From contig JAKIUV010000003.1 of assembly GCA_021647375.1 (NCBI GenBank), positions 6,355-70,354 on the forward strand: a stretch of DNA of 64,000 nt, given 5' to 3'. Every line of letters begins with the position of its first letter. Positions within the stretch are counted from its first letter, which is position 1. Shown here piece after piece: positions 42,266 through 52,379 of the stretch. The stretch comes from Robiginitomaculum sp. GTDB lineage: Bacteria > Pseudomonadota > Alphaproteobacteria > Caulobacterales > Maricaulaceae. Below the pieces are notes generated by a model, which searched no databases, was not told where the DNA came from, and saw only the letters and a list, made by a program, of their open reading frames with translations. Both the position numbers and the translations under genes were made by a program.

Positions 42266-44895
42266 TGCAGGCCTCATCCAGTTTTATCAATATTGGTGAA
42301 CGCACCAATGTGGCCGGCTCGGCCCGGTTCAAGCGCCTCATCGTTGACGGCGATTTTGAAGGGGCGCTTTCGGTTGCCCGCCAGCAGGTCGAGAACGGCG
42401 CACAGATTATCGACATCAATATGGACGACGGTCTGATTGACGGTGCCCAAGCCATGACCACATATCTGAACCTCCTAGCCAGCGAGCCAGACATTGCCCG
42501 TGTCCCCATCATGATTGATAGCTCGAAATGGGCGGTCATCGAAGCCGGGCTTAAATGTGTGCAGGGTAAATCCGTGGTCAATTCTATCTCGCTCAAGGAA
42601 GGCGAGAAACCGTTTTTGGAACAGGCCGAACTGGTACGCCGCTACGGTGCAGCTACGGTCATCATGGCGTTCGATGAGGACGGGCAAGCGGAAACGGCGG
42701 ACCACAAATTCGAGATTTGCAAGCGGGCTTATGATCTGTTGACGGCCAACGGTTTCCCGCCCCAGGACATTATTTTTGATCCTAATATTTTCGCGGTCGC
42801 TACAGGTATAGAAGAACATAATGATTATGCCGTCGCTTTTTTCGAAGCGACACGCCGCATTAAAAAACACTTGCCCTATGCTCGCGTGTCGGGCGGATTA
42901 TCTAATGTCAGCTTCTCGTTTCGCGGCAATAATCCGGTGCGCGAAGCCATGCACAGCGTGTTCCTCTACCACGCTATCAAAGCTGGCCTTGATATGGCCA
43001 TTGTCAATGCGGGGCAGCTCACGATTTATGACCGCATACCCGATATTCTCAAACAGCGCGTTGAAGATGTTATTCTCAATAAACGCGATGATGCAACGGA
43101 CAGATTACTGGACGTGGCGCAGGATTATGCGGGCGGCAAAAGGGCACTTAAAAAAACCGACCTAAAATGGCGCAAAGATAGTGTCCGTGACCGGCTCGCC
43201 CATGCGCTGGTCAACGGTATCACCAAATACATCGTCAAGGACACGGAAGAGGCCCGCCAAAGCGTCGAGCGCCCGCTACACGTTATCGAAGGGCCGCTCA
43301 TGGACGGTATGAACCAGGTCGGGGATTTGTTCGGGGCGGGTAAAATGTTCTTGCCGCAAGTGGTTAAATCCGCCCGAGTTATGAAACAGGCCGTGGCACA
43401 TTTGATGCCCTATATGGACGCAGAGAAAAAATTGCTCGGCACCGAAGATGTCTCCAATGGCCGTATCGTCATGGCGACGGTCAAGGGCGATGTCCACGAT
43501 ATTGGCAAAAATATTGTCGGCGTGGTACTACAGTGCAACGGCTATGAAGTCATAGACCTGGGCGTCATGGTGCCGTGCGAGAAAATCTTAGAGACGGCCA
43601 AAGAGGTTAATGCAGATATTATCGGCCTGTCGGGCTTGATTACGCCGAGCCTCGACGAGATGGTATATGTGGCCGGGGAAATGCAAAGACAAGGCTTGAA
43701 CCTGCCCTTGATGATCGGCGGTGCCACTACCAGCATCACCCACACGGCGGTCAAAATCGAACCTGCTTACACGGACAACAGCACTATATATGTGCAAGAC
43801 GCATCACGTGCCGTGGGTGTGGTGACACATTTGCTGGGTGATAATGCGGATGTGTTCAAGCGCGAGACAAAAGCCAAATATGAAAAATCCCGTGCCGCCC
43901 ATGCTCGTAGTCAATCAGGTAAAAAACGCCTGCCCATAGAGGCGGCTCGCGCCAATAAATGCGCTCTGGACTGGGACGGCTATCAAGCTCCGAAACCCAG
44001 TTTTACCGGGGCCAAAATTTTCAAAAATTATGATTTGAATATCGTGCGCCCCTATATTGACTGGACACCATTCTTTGCCACATGGGAGCTTAAGGGGCGG
44101 TATCCGGATATTCTGGAACACGCTATTTACGGCAAGGCGGCGCGGGATTTATACCGCGATGCACAGGCTATGCTGGATAAAATATTGGCGGAAAAATGGG
44201 TGCATGCCCAAGTCACGCTTGGTTTTTGGCCAGCGATTAGCGATGGGGATGATATTCAATTATTCACTGATGAAAGTCGCACCGATAAGCTGGCAACACT
44301 TCACACTTTGCGCCAGCAAATGGTCAAATCGGAAGGCCGCAAAAACTACGCCCTGTCGGATTTTGTTGCGCCCGACCCTATCAACCAAGATTATGTCGGC
44401 GGGTTTTGTGTGACTGCCGGGCTAGGGGAGGGCAGTCGCGTGCGCGACTTCAAGGCGGCGGATGATGATTATTCCGCCATATTATTCCAAGCACTTTGTG
44501 ACCGTCTCGCCGAAGCTTTGGCCGAACATATGCACGAACGGGTGCGCCGCGAATTTTGGGGCTATGAAAAATCTGCCCGCTTCGGGGTTAAAGGATTGGT
44601 AGCCGAAGACTATATAGGCATCCGCCCCGCGCCGGGCTATCCGGCACAACCGGATCACACCGAAAAAGCCACATTGTTTAAGCTTCTGGGCGGCGATGCG
44701 ACAGGTGTAAAATTAACCGAAAGTTTCGCCATGCACCCGGCCTCTAGTGTGTCCGGTCTGTATTTTTCTCACCCCGATAGTCTATATTTTGGAGTCGGTA
44801 AAATAGAAAAAGACCAAGTTGAGGATTATGCCAAACGTAAAGGCATGGCTCTGTCCGAGGCCGAGAGGTGGTTGGCCCCGATTTTGAATTATTGA
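42265..44895 (+). CDS. metH: Methionine synthase, folate/cobalamin/activation part (split MetH, second half)
   Basis: The 876-residue product carries the remaining MetH modules in order. These are a pterin-binding barrel (SFINIGERTNVAGS at the start), a four-helix cap, the B12-binding domain with His411 in DVHDIG (the cobalt ligand) and GGATTS, and a SAM-binding activation domain ending with SGLYFSHPDS and YFGVGKIEKDQVEDYAKRKGM. It needs the first half to bind homocysteine. The junction is a clean TAATG overlap, not a frameshift. An inverted-repeat hairpin follows, facing gltB. Confidence 0.95.
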   Translation: MQASSSFINIGERTNVAGSARFKRLIVDGDFEGALSVARQQVENGAQIIDINMDDGLIDGAQAMTTYLNLLASEPDIARVPIMIDSSKWAVIEAGLKCVQGKSVVNSISLKEGEKPFLEQAELVRRYGAATVIMAFDEDGQAETADHKFEICKRAYDLLTANGFPPQDIIFDPNIFAVATGIEEHNDYAVAFFEATRRIKKHLPYARVSGGLSNVSFSFRGNNPVREAMHSVFLYHAIKAGLDMAIVNAGQLTIYDRIPDILKQRVEDVILNKRDDATDRLLDVAQDYAGGKRALKKTDLKWRKDSVRDRLAHALVNGITKYIVKDTEEARQSVERPLHVIEGPLMDGMNQVGDLFGAGKMFLPQVVKSARVMKQAVAHLMPYMDAEKKLLGTEDVSNGRIVMATVKGDVHDIGKNIVGVVLQCNGYEVIDLGVMVPCEKILETAKEVNADIIGLSGLITPSLDEMVYVAGEMQRQGLNLPLMIGGATTSITHTAVKIEPAYTDNSTIYVQDASRAVGVVTHLLGDNADVFKRETKAKYEKSRAAHARSQSGKKRLPIEAARANKCALDWDGYQAPKPSFTGAKIFKNYDLNIVRPYIDWTPFFATWELKGRYPDILEHAIYGKAARDLYRDAQAMLDKILAEKWVHAQVTLGFWPAISDGDDIQLFTDESRTDKLATLHTLRQQMVKSEGRKNYALSDFVAPDPINQDYVGGFCVTAGLGEGSRVRDFKAADDDYSAILFQALCDRLAEALAEHMHERVRREFWGYEKSARFGVKGLVAEDYIGIRPAPGYPAQPDHTEKATLFKLLGGDATGVKLTESFAMHPASSVSGLYFSHPDSLYFGVGKIEKDQVEDYAKRKGMALSEAERWLAPILNY

Positions 44896-44896
44896 T

Positions 44897-44926
44897 CTCC
44901 TTCCCCCATAAAAATGGGGGAAGGAG
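44897..44926. terminator. Strong hairpin between metH and gltB
   Basis: A perfect 13-bp inverted repeat (CTCCTTCCCCCAT with ATGGGGGAAGGAG) encloses AAAA, between the converging stops of metH and gltB. There is no T-run on either side, so it is either a weak bidirectional terminator or a fragment of a palindromic repeat. Confidence 0.5.
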
Positions 44927-44938
44927 AGATTAACTCAA

Positions 44939-47900
44939 CTATGCCACATCCTTTAGCGGATGCTCCAGCCGTTCCAACATTTCTTTCGGCACCACTTGTA
45001 CGAAATTATCCCGCTCAATCTCCCAATCGCGCAGGAGGACATTTGCAAATTCCGAACCTGTGTTTTTGACATGGGCAGCAATCAACGCTTTACATTTCTC
45101 TTCCCAATAGGTGCTATCAAAACCTTGCCAGATAACGCTATCCGGATTGACGGCTTTTTCAAACGTCCTATCCGGGTCATAGACAAAGGCCATGCCTCCG
45201 GTCATGCCAGCGCCGAAATTATCTCCGATAGAGCCAAGAATAACCACCGTGCCGCCTGTCATATATTCAAGCCCGTTATTGCCGCAACCCTCGACCACGG
45301 CATTGGCTCCGGAATTGCGCACGGCGAAACGTTCTCCGGCTCTGCCCGCCGCAAACAGTGCGCCCGATGTGGCGCCATATAAACACGTATTGCCGATGAT
45401 AGTGCTGGTATGGGCGTCGATTTGACTGCCGCCTTGGGGGGCGAGGAAAATCTCGGCTCCCGACAAGCCCTTGCCCACATAATCATTGGCATCACCATCA
45501 ACAATCAGCCGCAAACCTTTCATAGCAAATGCGCCCAAAGATTGCCCGGCGGAACCGCGCAGGCGGATGGTCAACTGCCCGTCCGGCAGACCGCCAACCC
45601 CAAATGATTGGTAAATCTCGCTAGAGCTTCTTGTGCCAACGGCGCGGTCGGTATTGCGTACCGTATAAACCAGTTCGGTTTTTTTGCCGCGCTCAAATAA
45701 TTGTTTGCCGTCTTTCAGGATTTGCATATCCAGAGCATCCGGGATTTCGGTGCGGCCTGTGCGCGAATCAACGACCGGGCGAATATCAATGCGGGTGAGG
45801 ACGGCGTTAAGGTCAAGATCGTCCAAATGTGTGGCACCCCGCGAAACTTGCGATAGCAAATCTGCCCGCCCGATAATTTCCGCTAGGCTGGTGACGCCGA
45901 GAGAGGCGAGAATTTCACGCACTTCTTCGGCCATAAAGGTCATCAGGTTTATTACATGTTCGGGTGTGCCGGTAAATTTATCCCGCAGACTTTCGTCCTG
46001 GGTACAAACCCCAACCGGGCAAGTATTGCTATGGCATTGTCTGACCATCAAACACCCCATAGCCACAAGGGACAATGTCCCGACCCCGTATTCTTCGGCC
46101 CCCAGCATGGCGGCGATGACAATATCGCGCCCGGTTTTAAGCCCGCCGTCCGTGCGCAAAGTTATCTTGTCGCGCAGACCGTTCAGGCTCAGGATTTGGT
46201 GAACCTCCGACAGGCCAAGCTCCCACGGTACGCCCGCAAATTTCAGGCTGGTATTGGGAGACGCCCCTGTGCCGCCATTATGGCCAGCGATGAGAATCGT
46301 ATCGGCTTTGGCTTTCGCCACCCCGGCGGCAATTGTGCCAACCCCGGAACTGGCGACCAGCTTGACGCAGACCCGAGCGCGGGGATTGATTTGTTTGAGG
46401 TCGTAAATCAGCTGCGCCAAGTCCTCAATGGAATAAATATCGTGGTGGGGCGGCGGGCTAATCAATGTGACACCCGGTGTTGCGTGGCGCAGCTTGGCAA
46501 TCATTTCCGTGACCTTGAAGCCCGGCAATTGCCCGCCTTCGCCGGGCTTGGCACCTTGGGCGACTTTAATTTCGATCTCTTTGCAATTATTGAGATATTC
46601 CGCAGTAACGCCAAAACGCCCAGACGCGATTTGCTTAATCTCGGAATTGGCATTGTCGCCATTGGGCAAGGTTTTATAACGCGCTGGGTCTTCGCCGCCC
46701 TCACCAGAAACCGAACGCGCGCCGATGCGGTTCATGGCTATGTTAAGTGTACCGTGGGCTTCGGGGGACAATGCGCCCAGTGACATGGCCTGGGTTAAAA
46801 ACCGCCTGCGGATTTCATTGACATTTTCAACCTGCTCAATGGGAACGGGCTTGCCCAATGGATTAAAGTCGAGCAAATCACGAATTTGTATCGGTGATTG
46901 GCCGTTCACCAATGCGGCGAACTTTTTATAGGCTTGGTAATCGCTGGTGCGCACCGCCGATTGCAACATATTTATCATATCAGCGCCATATGCATGACGC
47001 TCGCTGCCTGCCCGCTTGCGGTAAAACCCGCCAATAGGCAGGTACGGTTTCTCGGGCGCGTAGGCACATTTATGTTGCTCAACAATTTTCTGCTCTAGCC
47101 CCGCAAGACCGATGCCGGAAATCCGCGAGGTCATGCCGGGGAAATGTTCATCGACCAATGAGCGCGACAGGCCAAGGGCTTCAAAATTATTGCCACCCCG
47201 ATAAGACGAGATGACAGAAATGCCGGACTTGGAAATTATTTTCAAAAGGCCGTTGTCTATGGATGTTTTATAATTGGCTAGCGCTGTATTTATGTCGGCT
47301 TTAATGGTGCCTTTAGCCACCAGTTCAGCCAACATATCCTGGGTCAAATACGCATTGACCACGGTCGCACCCGCCCCGATAAGCACGGCAAAATAATGGG
47401 TATCTAGGCATTCGGCAGAGCGGACAATCAATGAGCAATCCGAACGCAAGCCTTGCTTGACCAAATGGGCATGTACCCCGCCCACACACAATATTATCGG
47501 GGCGGAAATATTATCAACGCCAAATGTTTCGTCGCTCAACACAATGTTTTCGATACCCGCCCGCACGGCTTTCTCAGCCTGTTTCTTAATTCGTCTTAGC
47601 AAAGCTTTCAGCGCACTGCCGTGGTGGGCGCCGCGCTTGGGAGGCGCAAAGGTACAGTCCAGAACCGCAACATTATCGCCTATGATACCCCTGTATTTCG
47701 CGTACATGGCATTGGTGAGAACCGGGCTTTCCAACACATACATTTCGTCGGTTTGACCAGAAAACTCCTCAGGGTCATCGGCAAGAATATTGCGCAAATT
47801 GCGAAAGCGGGTTTTTAGTCCCATGACTCGCGTTTCGCGCAAAGGGTCAATAGGCGGATTGGTGACTTGGGAAAATTTTTGTCTAAAGAAATGCGACAAT

Positions 47901-49462
47901 GGCCGATATGCATCAGACAATACGGCGAGCGGCGTATCGTCACCCATAGAGCCAATGCTTTCTTTGCCTTGCTCGGCCATAGGGGCTAAAATCATATCCA
48001 GTTCTTCGCGCGACCGACCACAAGCCAATTGGGCGCGCATTAATGTATTACCAGATAGTTTTGGTTCAGGCTCTGGGCCGGATAGTTTTTCGTCCAGTTC
48101 AATGGCTTGTTGCAACCATTTATCATAGGGTTTGGCGCTTGCCAGATTATTGATGATTTGATCGGAATCGAAAAACTCGCCCACGTTCAAATCGACCGCG
48201 ATGAGCCGTCCCGGCTTAATCGCGCCCTTGGATATTATGCTGCTCTCATCCAATGGACAAATGCCTGTCTCGGAGCCAACCGCCAAAATACCGTCGTCAG
48301 TAACGGCGTACCGCAAAGGCCGCAGACCACTTCTATCAAGCCCGGCCATAACCCAATCACCATCATAACCGACCAAAGCGGCAGGGCCGTCCCATGGCTC
48401 CATGACCGCATTACAATATTCATAAAATGCCCGCCAGTTTTCCGGCATAAGCTCGGTACGTTTTGAATAGGCCTCGGGAACCAGCAAAATCTTTGCGAGC
48501 GGCACTGTGCGCCCTGCCCGCACCAAAAGTTCGAACACGGCGTCGAGGGCAGCTGAGTCGGATGAGCCTTTTTGAATGACAGGTTTGACATCTTCAGCCC
48601 GCGCCCCAAAGGCGGAGGACGCCATTTTTATCTCGTGGCTTTTCATAAAATTAGTGTTGGCGCGCACCGTGTTAATCTCGCCATTATGGGCAATCATGCG
48701 GTAAGGATGGGCAAGCCACCATTGGGGGAAGGTATTGGTGGAATAACGCTGGTGGAACAGAGCTGCGCGGGATGTGAACAATTCGTGTTTAAGATCTGGG
48801 TAAAATGCATCAATTTGCTCGGCCAAAAACATGCCTTTATAAGTGATGACCCGGCCTGATAATGAACATACATAAAACCCCGGAAGTGCGGCGGCGATAG
48901 CGCGTTTTTCAATACGGCGGCGGACAATATAAAGCTCGCGCTCCAATTTAGCGGCGTCCCAGGATTTAGGCGGGCGGAACATAACTTGTTCAATAGCGGG
49001 GCGGGTAGCGGCAGCTTTGTCGCCGATAATACTGACATCAATGGGCACTTGCCGCCAGCCATACATATAGCACCCGGCGCGTAATAATTCAGACTCGACA
49101 ATTGTCCGGGCTTGGTCTTGGGCGGAAAAATCCGTGCGCGGTAGGAAGATCATCCCAACGGCGACGATAGCTTTTTTGGCTTTATGGCCTGTGCGGGCGA
49201 CTTGGCGTCTGAAAAATTCTTGCGGGATGTCGAGCATGATCCCGGCTCCGTCTCCGGTTTTCCCGTCGGCATCCACCGCGCCCCGGTGCCAGACATTTTT
49301 GAGGGATTTTATCGCCAGCTCGACGATTTCGCGCCTTGGCTTACCGTCAATACTAGCCACCAAACCAACCCCGCAGGCATCGTGTTCATCAGCAGGATTA
49401 TAAGCGTTCGCACCAATAAGACGGTCGCGACTTTGTTCGTATATGTGTTTCCAGTTTTGCAT
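44939..49462 (-). CDS. gltB: Glutamate synthase (NADPH) large subunit
   Basis: GltB makes two glutamates from glutamine and 2-oxoglutarate. The 1507-residue chain has the amidotransferase domain, whose nucleophile Cys30 (HDACGVGLVASI) should become N-terminal after propeptide removal. A central domain and the FMN/Fe-S synthase domain follow, with MRQCHSNTCPVGVC-type cysteines for the 3Fe-4S cluster (CLMVRQCHSNTCPVGVC). The glutamate-rich C-terminal domain completes the chain. GGAG precedes the start. It is the last gene of the long minus-strand run, 3 bases after gltD. Confidence 0.96.
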   Translation of the reverse strand: MQNWKHIYEQSRDRLIGANAYNPADEHDACGVGLVASIDGKPRREIVELAIKSLKNVWHRGAVDADGKTGDGAGIMLDIPQEFFRRQVARTGHKAKKAIVAVGMIFLPRTDFSAQDQARTIVESELLRAGCYMYGWRQVPIDVSIIGDKAAATRPAIEQVMFRPPKSWDAAKLERELYIVRRRIEKRAIAAALPGFYVCSLSGRVITYKGMFLAEQIDAFYPDLKHELFTSRAALFHQRYSTNTFPQWWLAHPYRMIAHNGEINTVRANTNFMKSHEIKMASSAFGARAEDVKPVIQKGSSDSAALDAVFELLVRAGRTVPLAKILLVPEAYSKRTELMPENWRAFYEYCNAVMEPWDGPAALVGYDGDWVMAGLDRSGLRPLRYAVTDDGILAVGSETGICPLDESSIISKGAIKPGRLIAVDLNVGEFFDSDQIINNLASAKPYDKWLQQAIELDEKLSGPEPEPKLSGNTLMRAQLACGRSREELDMILAPMAEQGKESIGSMGDDTPLAVLSDAYRPLSHFFRQKFSQVTNPPIDPLRETRVMGLKTRFRNLRNILADDPEEFSGQTDEMYVLESPVLTNAMYAKYRGIIGDNVAVLDCTFAPPKRGAHHGSALKALLRRIKKQAEKAVRAGIENIVLSDETFGVDNISAPIILCVGGVHAHLVKQGLRSDCSLIVRSAECLDTHYFAVLIGAGATVVNAYLTQDMLAELVAKGTIKADINTALANYKTSIDNGLLKIISKSGISVISSYRGGNNFEALGLSRSLVDEHFPGMTSRISGIGLAGLEQKIVEQHKCAYAPEKPYLPIGGFYRKRAGSERHAYGADMINMLQSAVRTSDYQAYKKFAALVNGQSPIQIRDLLDFNPLGKPVPIEQVENVNEIRRRFLTQAMSLGALSPEAHGTLNIAMNRIGARSVSGEGGEDPARYKTLPNGDNANSEIKQIASGRFGVTAEYLNNCKEIEIKVAQGAKPGEGGQLPGFKVTEMIAKLRHATPGVTLISPPPHHDIYSIEDLAQLIYDLKQINPRARVCVKLVASSGVGTIAAGVAKAKADTILIAGHNGGTGASPNTSLKFAGVPWELGLSEVHQILSLNGLRDKITLRTDGGLKTGRDIVIAAMLGAEEYGVGTLSLVAMGCLMVRQCHSNTCPVGVCTQDESLRDKFTGTPEHVINLMTFMAEEVREILASLGVTSLAEIIGRADLLSQVSRGATHLDDLDLNAVLTRIDIRPVVDSRTGRTEIPDALDMQILKDGKQLFERGKKTELVYTVRNTDRAVGTRSSSEIYQSFGVGGLPDGQLTIRLRGSAGQSLGAFAMKGLRLIVDGDANDYVGKGLSGAEIFLAPQGGSQIDAHTSTIIGNTCLYGATSGALFAAGRAGERFAVRNSGANAVVEGCGNNGLEYMTGGTVVILGSIGDNFGAGMTGGMAFVYDPDRTFEKAVNPDSVIWQGFDSTYWEEKCKALIAAHVKNTGSEFANVLLRDWEIERDNFVQVVPKEMLERLEHPLKDVA

Positions 49463-49465
49463 GTG

Positions 49466-50884
49466 TTACTCCGCCGCTCTCTCAGCCAGTTGATTTTCCA
49501 GATATTGGTGCATGGCCGCCGCCGCGTCCCGGCCTTCGCGTATGGCCCAAACCACTAGGCTCGCCCCGCGCACAATATCGCCCGCCGCATAGACGCCCGG
49601 CACATTGGTCTCAAATTTTGTCGGATGGGTTTTTAGTGTGCCCCAGTCCGTAAGTTTGAAATCCGGGCTTATTTCGTGCATGTCTTCGGGGGTGAAGCCG
49701 AGAGCCTGAATAACCATGTCGGCTTTGACATCAAATTCGGATCCCTTTATCGGGGTCACAGTTTGGCGCCCGGATTGGTCAGGCAGGCCAAGCCGCATCC
49801 GCGTAGCACGTACTTTGGTCACTTGGCCATCTTTGTCATGTATAGATTGGGGTGCCGCTAGCCATTCAAAGGTCACGCCTTCGTCCATAGCGTTCCGCGT
49901 TTCGCGGGCACTGCCGGGCATATTGGCTTGGTCGCGGCGGTACAGACAGGTAACGGATTTGGCTTTTTGCCGCACGGCGGTGCGCACACAATCCATAGCC
50001 GTATCACCGCCGCCAATGACCACGACATGTTTATCCGCAGCGGTTACATTTTCGATTTTATCCCCAAGCCCGAGCTTGTTGGAACTGGTGAGATAGGGCA
50101 GAGCTTCTATGACACCATCACTGCCACAGCCCGGCACTTGCAAAGCGCGGGATTTATACACACCCGTGGCCACCAAAATAGCCGCATGTTTTTTACGCAG
50201 ATCATCAAAGCTTATATCCGTACCGATACTGGTGCCTAAGACGAACTCCACGCCGCCGTCCACGAGATGGTCCAAGCGCCTTTGCACGATTTTTTTGTCC
50301 AGCTTAAAGTTGGGGATACCGTACATAAGAAGCCCGCCCGCCCGGTCATGACGGTCATAAATACTCACCTGCCAGCCCTGTTCGCGCAGGGCTTCTGCTG
50401 CCGCTAGCCCGGCGGGACCCGACCCAATAATGCCGACGGACAAGGCGCGTTCGGTGCCTGGTTTAATGGCCGCAACCCAGCCGTTTTCCCAGGCATTATC
50501 GGTTAGGGTTTTCTCGATAGCGCCAATGGTGACCGCACCGTGGCCTGATTTTTCTATGACACACGCACCCTCGCACAAGCGGTCTTGGGGGCAGATGCGC
50601 CCGCAAATTTCCGGCATGGAATTGGTCTGGGCGGAAAGCTGATAAGCTTCCTCCAACCGGCCTTCAGCGCTGAGATAGAGCCAGTCGGGGATATTGTTTT
50701 GCAAGGGGCAGCCCGATTGGCAAAACGGTACCCCGCACTGGGAACAGCGAGAGGATTGCTCGGCGGCTTTTTCGCGGATATAATCGGCATAGATTTCGCC
50801 GAAGTCTTCGGCGCGGACTTTTGCATCCCGCTTGGCTGGCATTTCTCCGTCTATTGATATGAATTTTAGCATAGTGTCGGTCAT
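49466..50884 (-). CDS. gltD: Glutamate synthase (NADPH) small subunit
   Basis: The 472-residue subunit supplies electrons from NADPH to GltB. It has N-terminal cysteine groups CSQCGVPFCQSGCP and CGRICPQDRLCEGAC for 4Fe-4S clusters. The FAD motif GSGPAGLAAAE lies near residue 153 and the NADPH motif VIGGGDTAMDC near 290. It lies directly downstream of ilvA (one base apart) and upstream of gltB, so glutamate synthesis is in the same operon as branched-chain amino-acid synthesis. Confidence 0.96.
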   Translation of the reverse strand: MTDTMLKFISIDGEMPAKRDAKVRAEDFGEIYADYIREKAAEQSSRCSQCGVPFCQSGCPLQNNIPDWLYLSAEGRLEEAYQLSAQTNSMPEICGRICPQDRLCEGACVIEKSGHGAVTIGAIEKTLTDNAWENGWVAAIKPGTERALSVGIIGSGPAGLAAAEALREQGWQVSIYDRHDRAGGLLMYGIPNFKLDKKIVQRRLDHLVDGGVEFVLGTSIGTDISFDDLRKKHAAILVATGVYKSRALQVPGCGSDGVIEALPYLTSSNKLGLGDKIENVTAADKHVVVIGGGDTAMDCVRTAVRQKAKSVTCLYRRDQANMPGSARETRNAMDEGVTFEWLAAPQSIHDKDGQVTKVRATRMRLGLPDQSGRQTVTPIKGSEFDVKADMVIQALGFTPEDMHEISPDFKLTDWGTLKTHPTKFETNVPGVYAAGDIVRGASLVVWAIREGRDAAAAMHQYLENQLAERAAE

Positions 50885-50885
50885 A

Positions 50886-52379
50886 TTAGGCTTTCAAAAA
50901 CATTTGGTAGGCGGGGTTATCGGTCTCGTTGCGCAGGGTGAAACCGGTATTTTGCAGGCTGGTGAGGAGGGCGTCCTCGTCATTATTCGGGGTCTGGAAA
51001 CCGCACAAAACCTGACCGCTGGACGCGCCGTGATTGCGGTAATGAAACAAAGAAATATTCCAGCGCCCGTCCAGCGCAATGAGAAAATCCCGCAAGGCTC
51101 CAGGGCGTTCCGGGAACTCGAAGCTATAAATATGCTCGGATACGCGCGCCGATGTGACGCCGCCGACCATGTGACGGAGATGCTCTTTGGCGAGACGGTT
51201 ATGGGACAAGTCCGTAACCTCCATACCCGCCGCCCGGATATTATCCATGACAAGTGCGCCTTGCTCTGGTGTCTTGATTTTGATGCCCACTAACACATTG
51301 GCTGTGGCTTGGTCGGCATAGCGGTAATTAAACTCGCTAACTGCATGGTCGCCCAGTGCCTCACAAAATTTCAGGAACGACCCCGGTTTTTCAGGCAGGG
51401 TAGCGCTGAACAAAATTTCCTGCCCCGCGCCCAATTCCGCCCGTTCCACCATATGGCCGATACGGTCAAAATTGACATTGGCGCCAGAGACTATAGCCAC
51501 ACAAGCGCCGCCCGGTTTATTTTTATCCTTTAACAGACCAGCCAAAGCCAAAGCGCCAGCAGGTTCGACAACTGTGCGGGTTTTCTCAAAAATAATTTTC
51601 ACGGCGGCGCAAATTTCGTCACTACTGACCAATACGCTTTCGGGTTTTATTTGCTGGGCGAGGGCGAATGTTGTATCGCCAATCCGTTTAACCGCGACCC
51701 CGTCGGCAAAGCCGTCCACCGTGTCCAGATTGGTTGGTTTGCCCGCTTCAAGAGATGTTTTTAGGGTTGCCGCGCCTTCGGGTTCCACCGCAATAATTTT
51801 TGTCTGCGGGCTGTGGGCGCGCAAATATGCCCCCATGCCCGCCAGTAATCCACCGCCGCCAACACCGATATAAACGGCGGCAGGGTGTGGCGATTGTGCC
51901 AGGATTTCTTTGGCGACACTGCCTTGCCCGGCGATAACATCTGGGTCGTCAAAGGCGTGAATAAATATGGCTCCGGTCTTTGCGGCAAAGCCTTTCGCGG
52001 CGGTGTAGGCGGCGTCATAATTATCCCCGACCAAACGGATGTCCCCCCCCAGCGCCGTGACAGCTTCGGTTTTAATATCCGGCGTGGTGACGGGCATGAA
52101 AATGGTGGATTTTACCTGTGCATCACTGGCCGCAAGCGCCACACCCTGGGCATGATTGCCCGCACTGGCGCAGACCACGCCGCGTTTTTTTTCTGCGTCC
52201 GATAGTTTAAATATCCGGTTGGCCGCACCCCTGATTTTAAATGAAAACACATCTTGCTGATCTTCGCGCTTTAGCCAAATATCATCACCAATATCTTGTA
52301 AATGCGTGCGCTTGGCCAAGGGGTAAACCATGGCCGCATCAACCCTGTTGGCGATATTATCCAGATTAGGTGCTGACAT
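50886..52379 (-). CDS. ilvA: Biosynthetic threonine ammonia-lyase
   Basis: IlvA turns threonine into 2-oxobutanoate, the first step of isoleucine synthesis. The 497-residue product has the PLP lysine Lys48 (FSFKIRGA), the phosphate loop VGGGGLLAG, and two C-terminal ACT-like regulatory domains (about 325-400 and 415-497) that sense isoleucine/valine. It overlaps leuB by 14 bases. The two ACT-like domains mark it as the biosynthetic rather than catabolic form. Confidence 0.95.
   Translation of the reverse strand: MSAPNLDNIANRVDAAMVYPLAKRTHLQDIGDDIWLKREDQQDVFSFKIRGAANRIFKLSDAEKKRGVVCASAGNHAQGVALAASDAQVKSTIFMPVTTPDIKTEAVTALGGDIRLVGDNYDAAYTAAKGFAAKTGAIFIHAFDDPDVIAGQGSVAKEILAQSPHPAAVYIGVGGGGLLAGMGAYLRAHSPQTKIIAVEPEGAATLKTSLEAGKPTNLDTVDGFADGVAVKRIGDTTFALAQQIKPESVLVSSDEICAAVKIIFEKTRTVVEPAGALALAGLLKDKNKPGGACVAIVSGANVNFDRIGHMVERAELGAGQEILFSATLPEKPGSFLKFCEALGDHAVSEFNYRYADQATANVLVGIKIKTPEQGALVMDNIRAAGMEVTDLSHNRLAKEHLRHMVGGVTSARVSEHIYSFEFPERPGALRDFLIALDGRWNISLFHYRNHGASSGQVLCGFQTPNNDEDALLTSLQNTGFTLRNETDNPAYQMFLKA

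Noticed and set aside
44897..44926. Hairpin after metH as a classical rho-independent terminator
   Set aside because: The stem is strong but no T-run follows on either strand; kept only as a hairpin with lower confidence.
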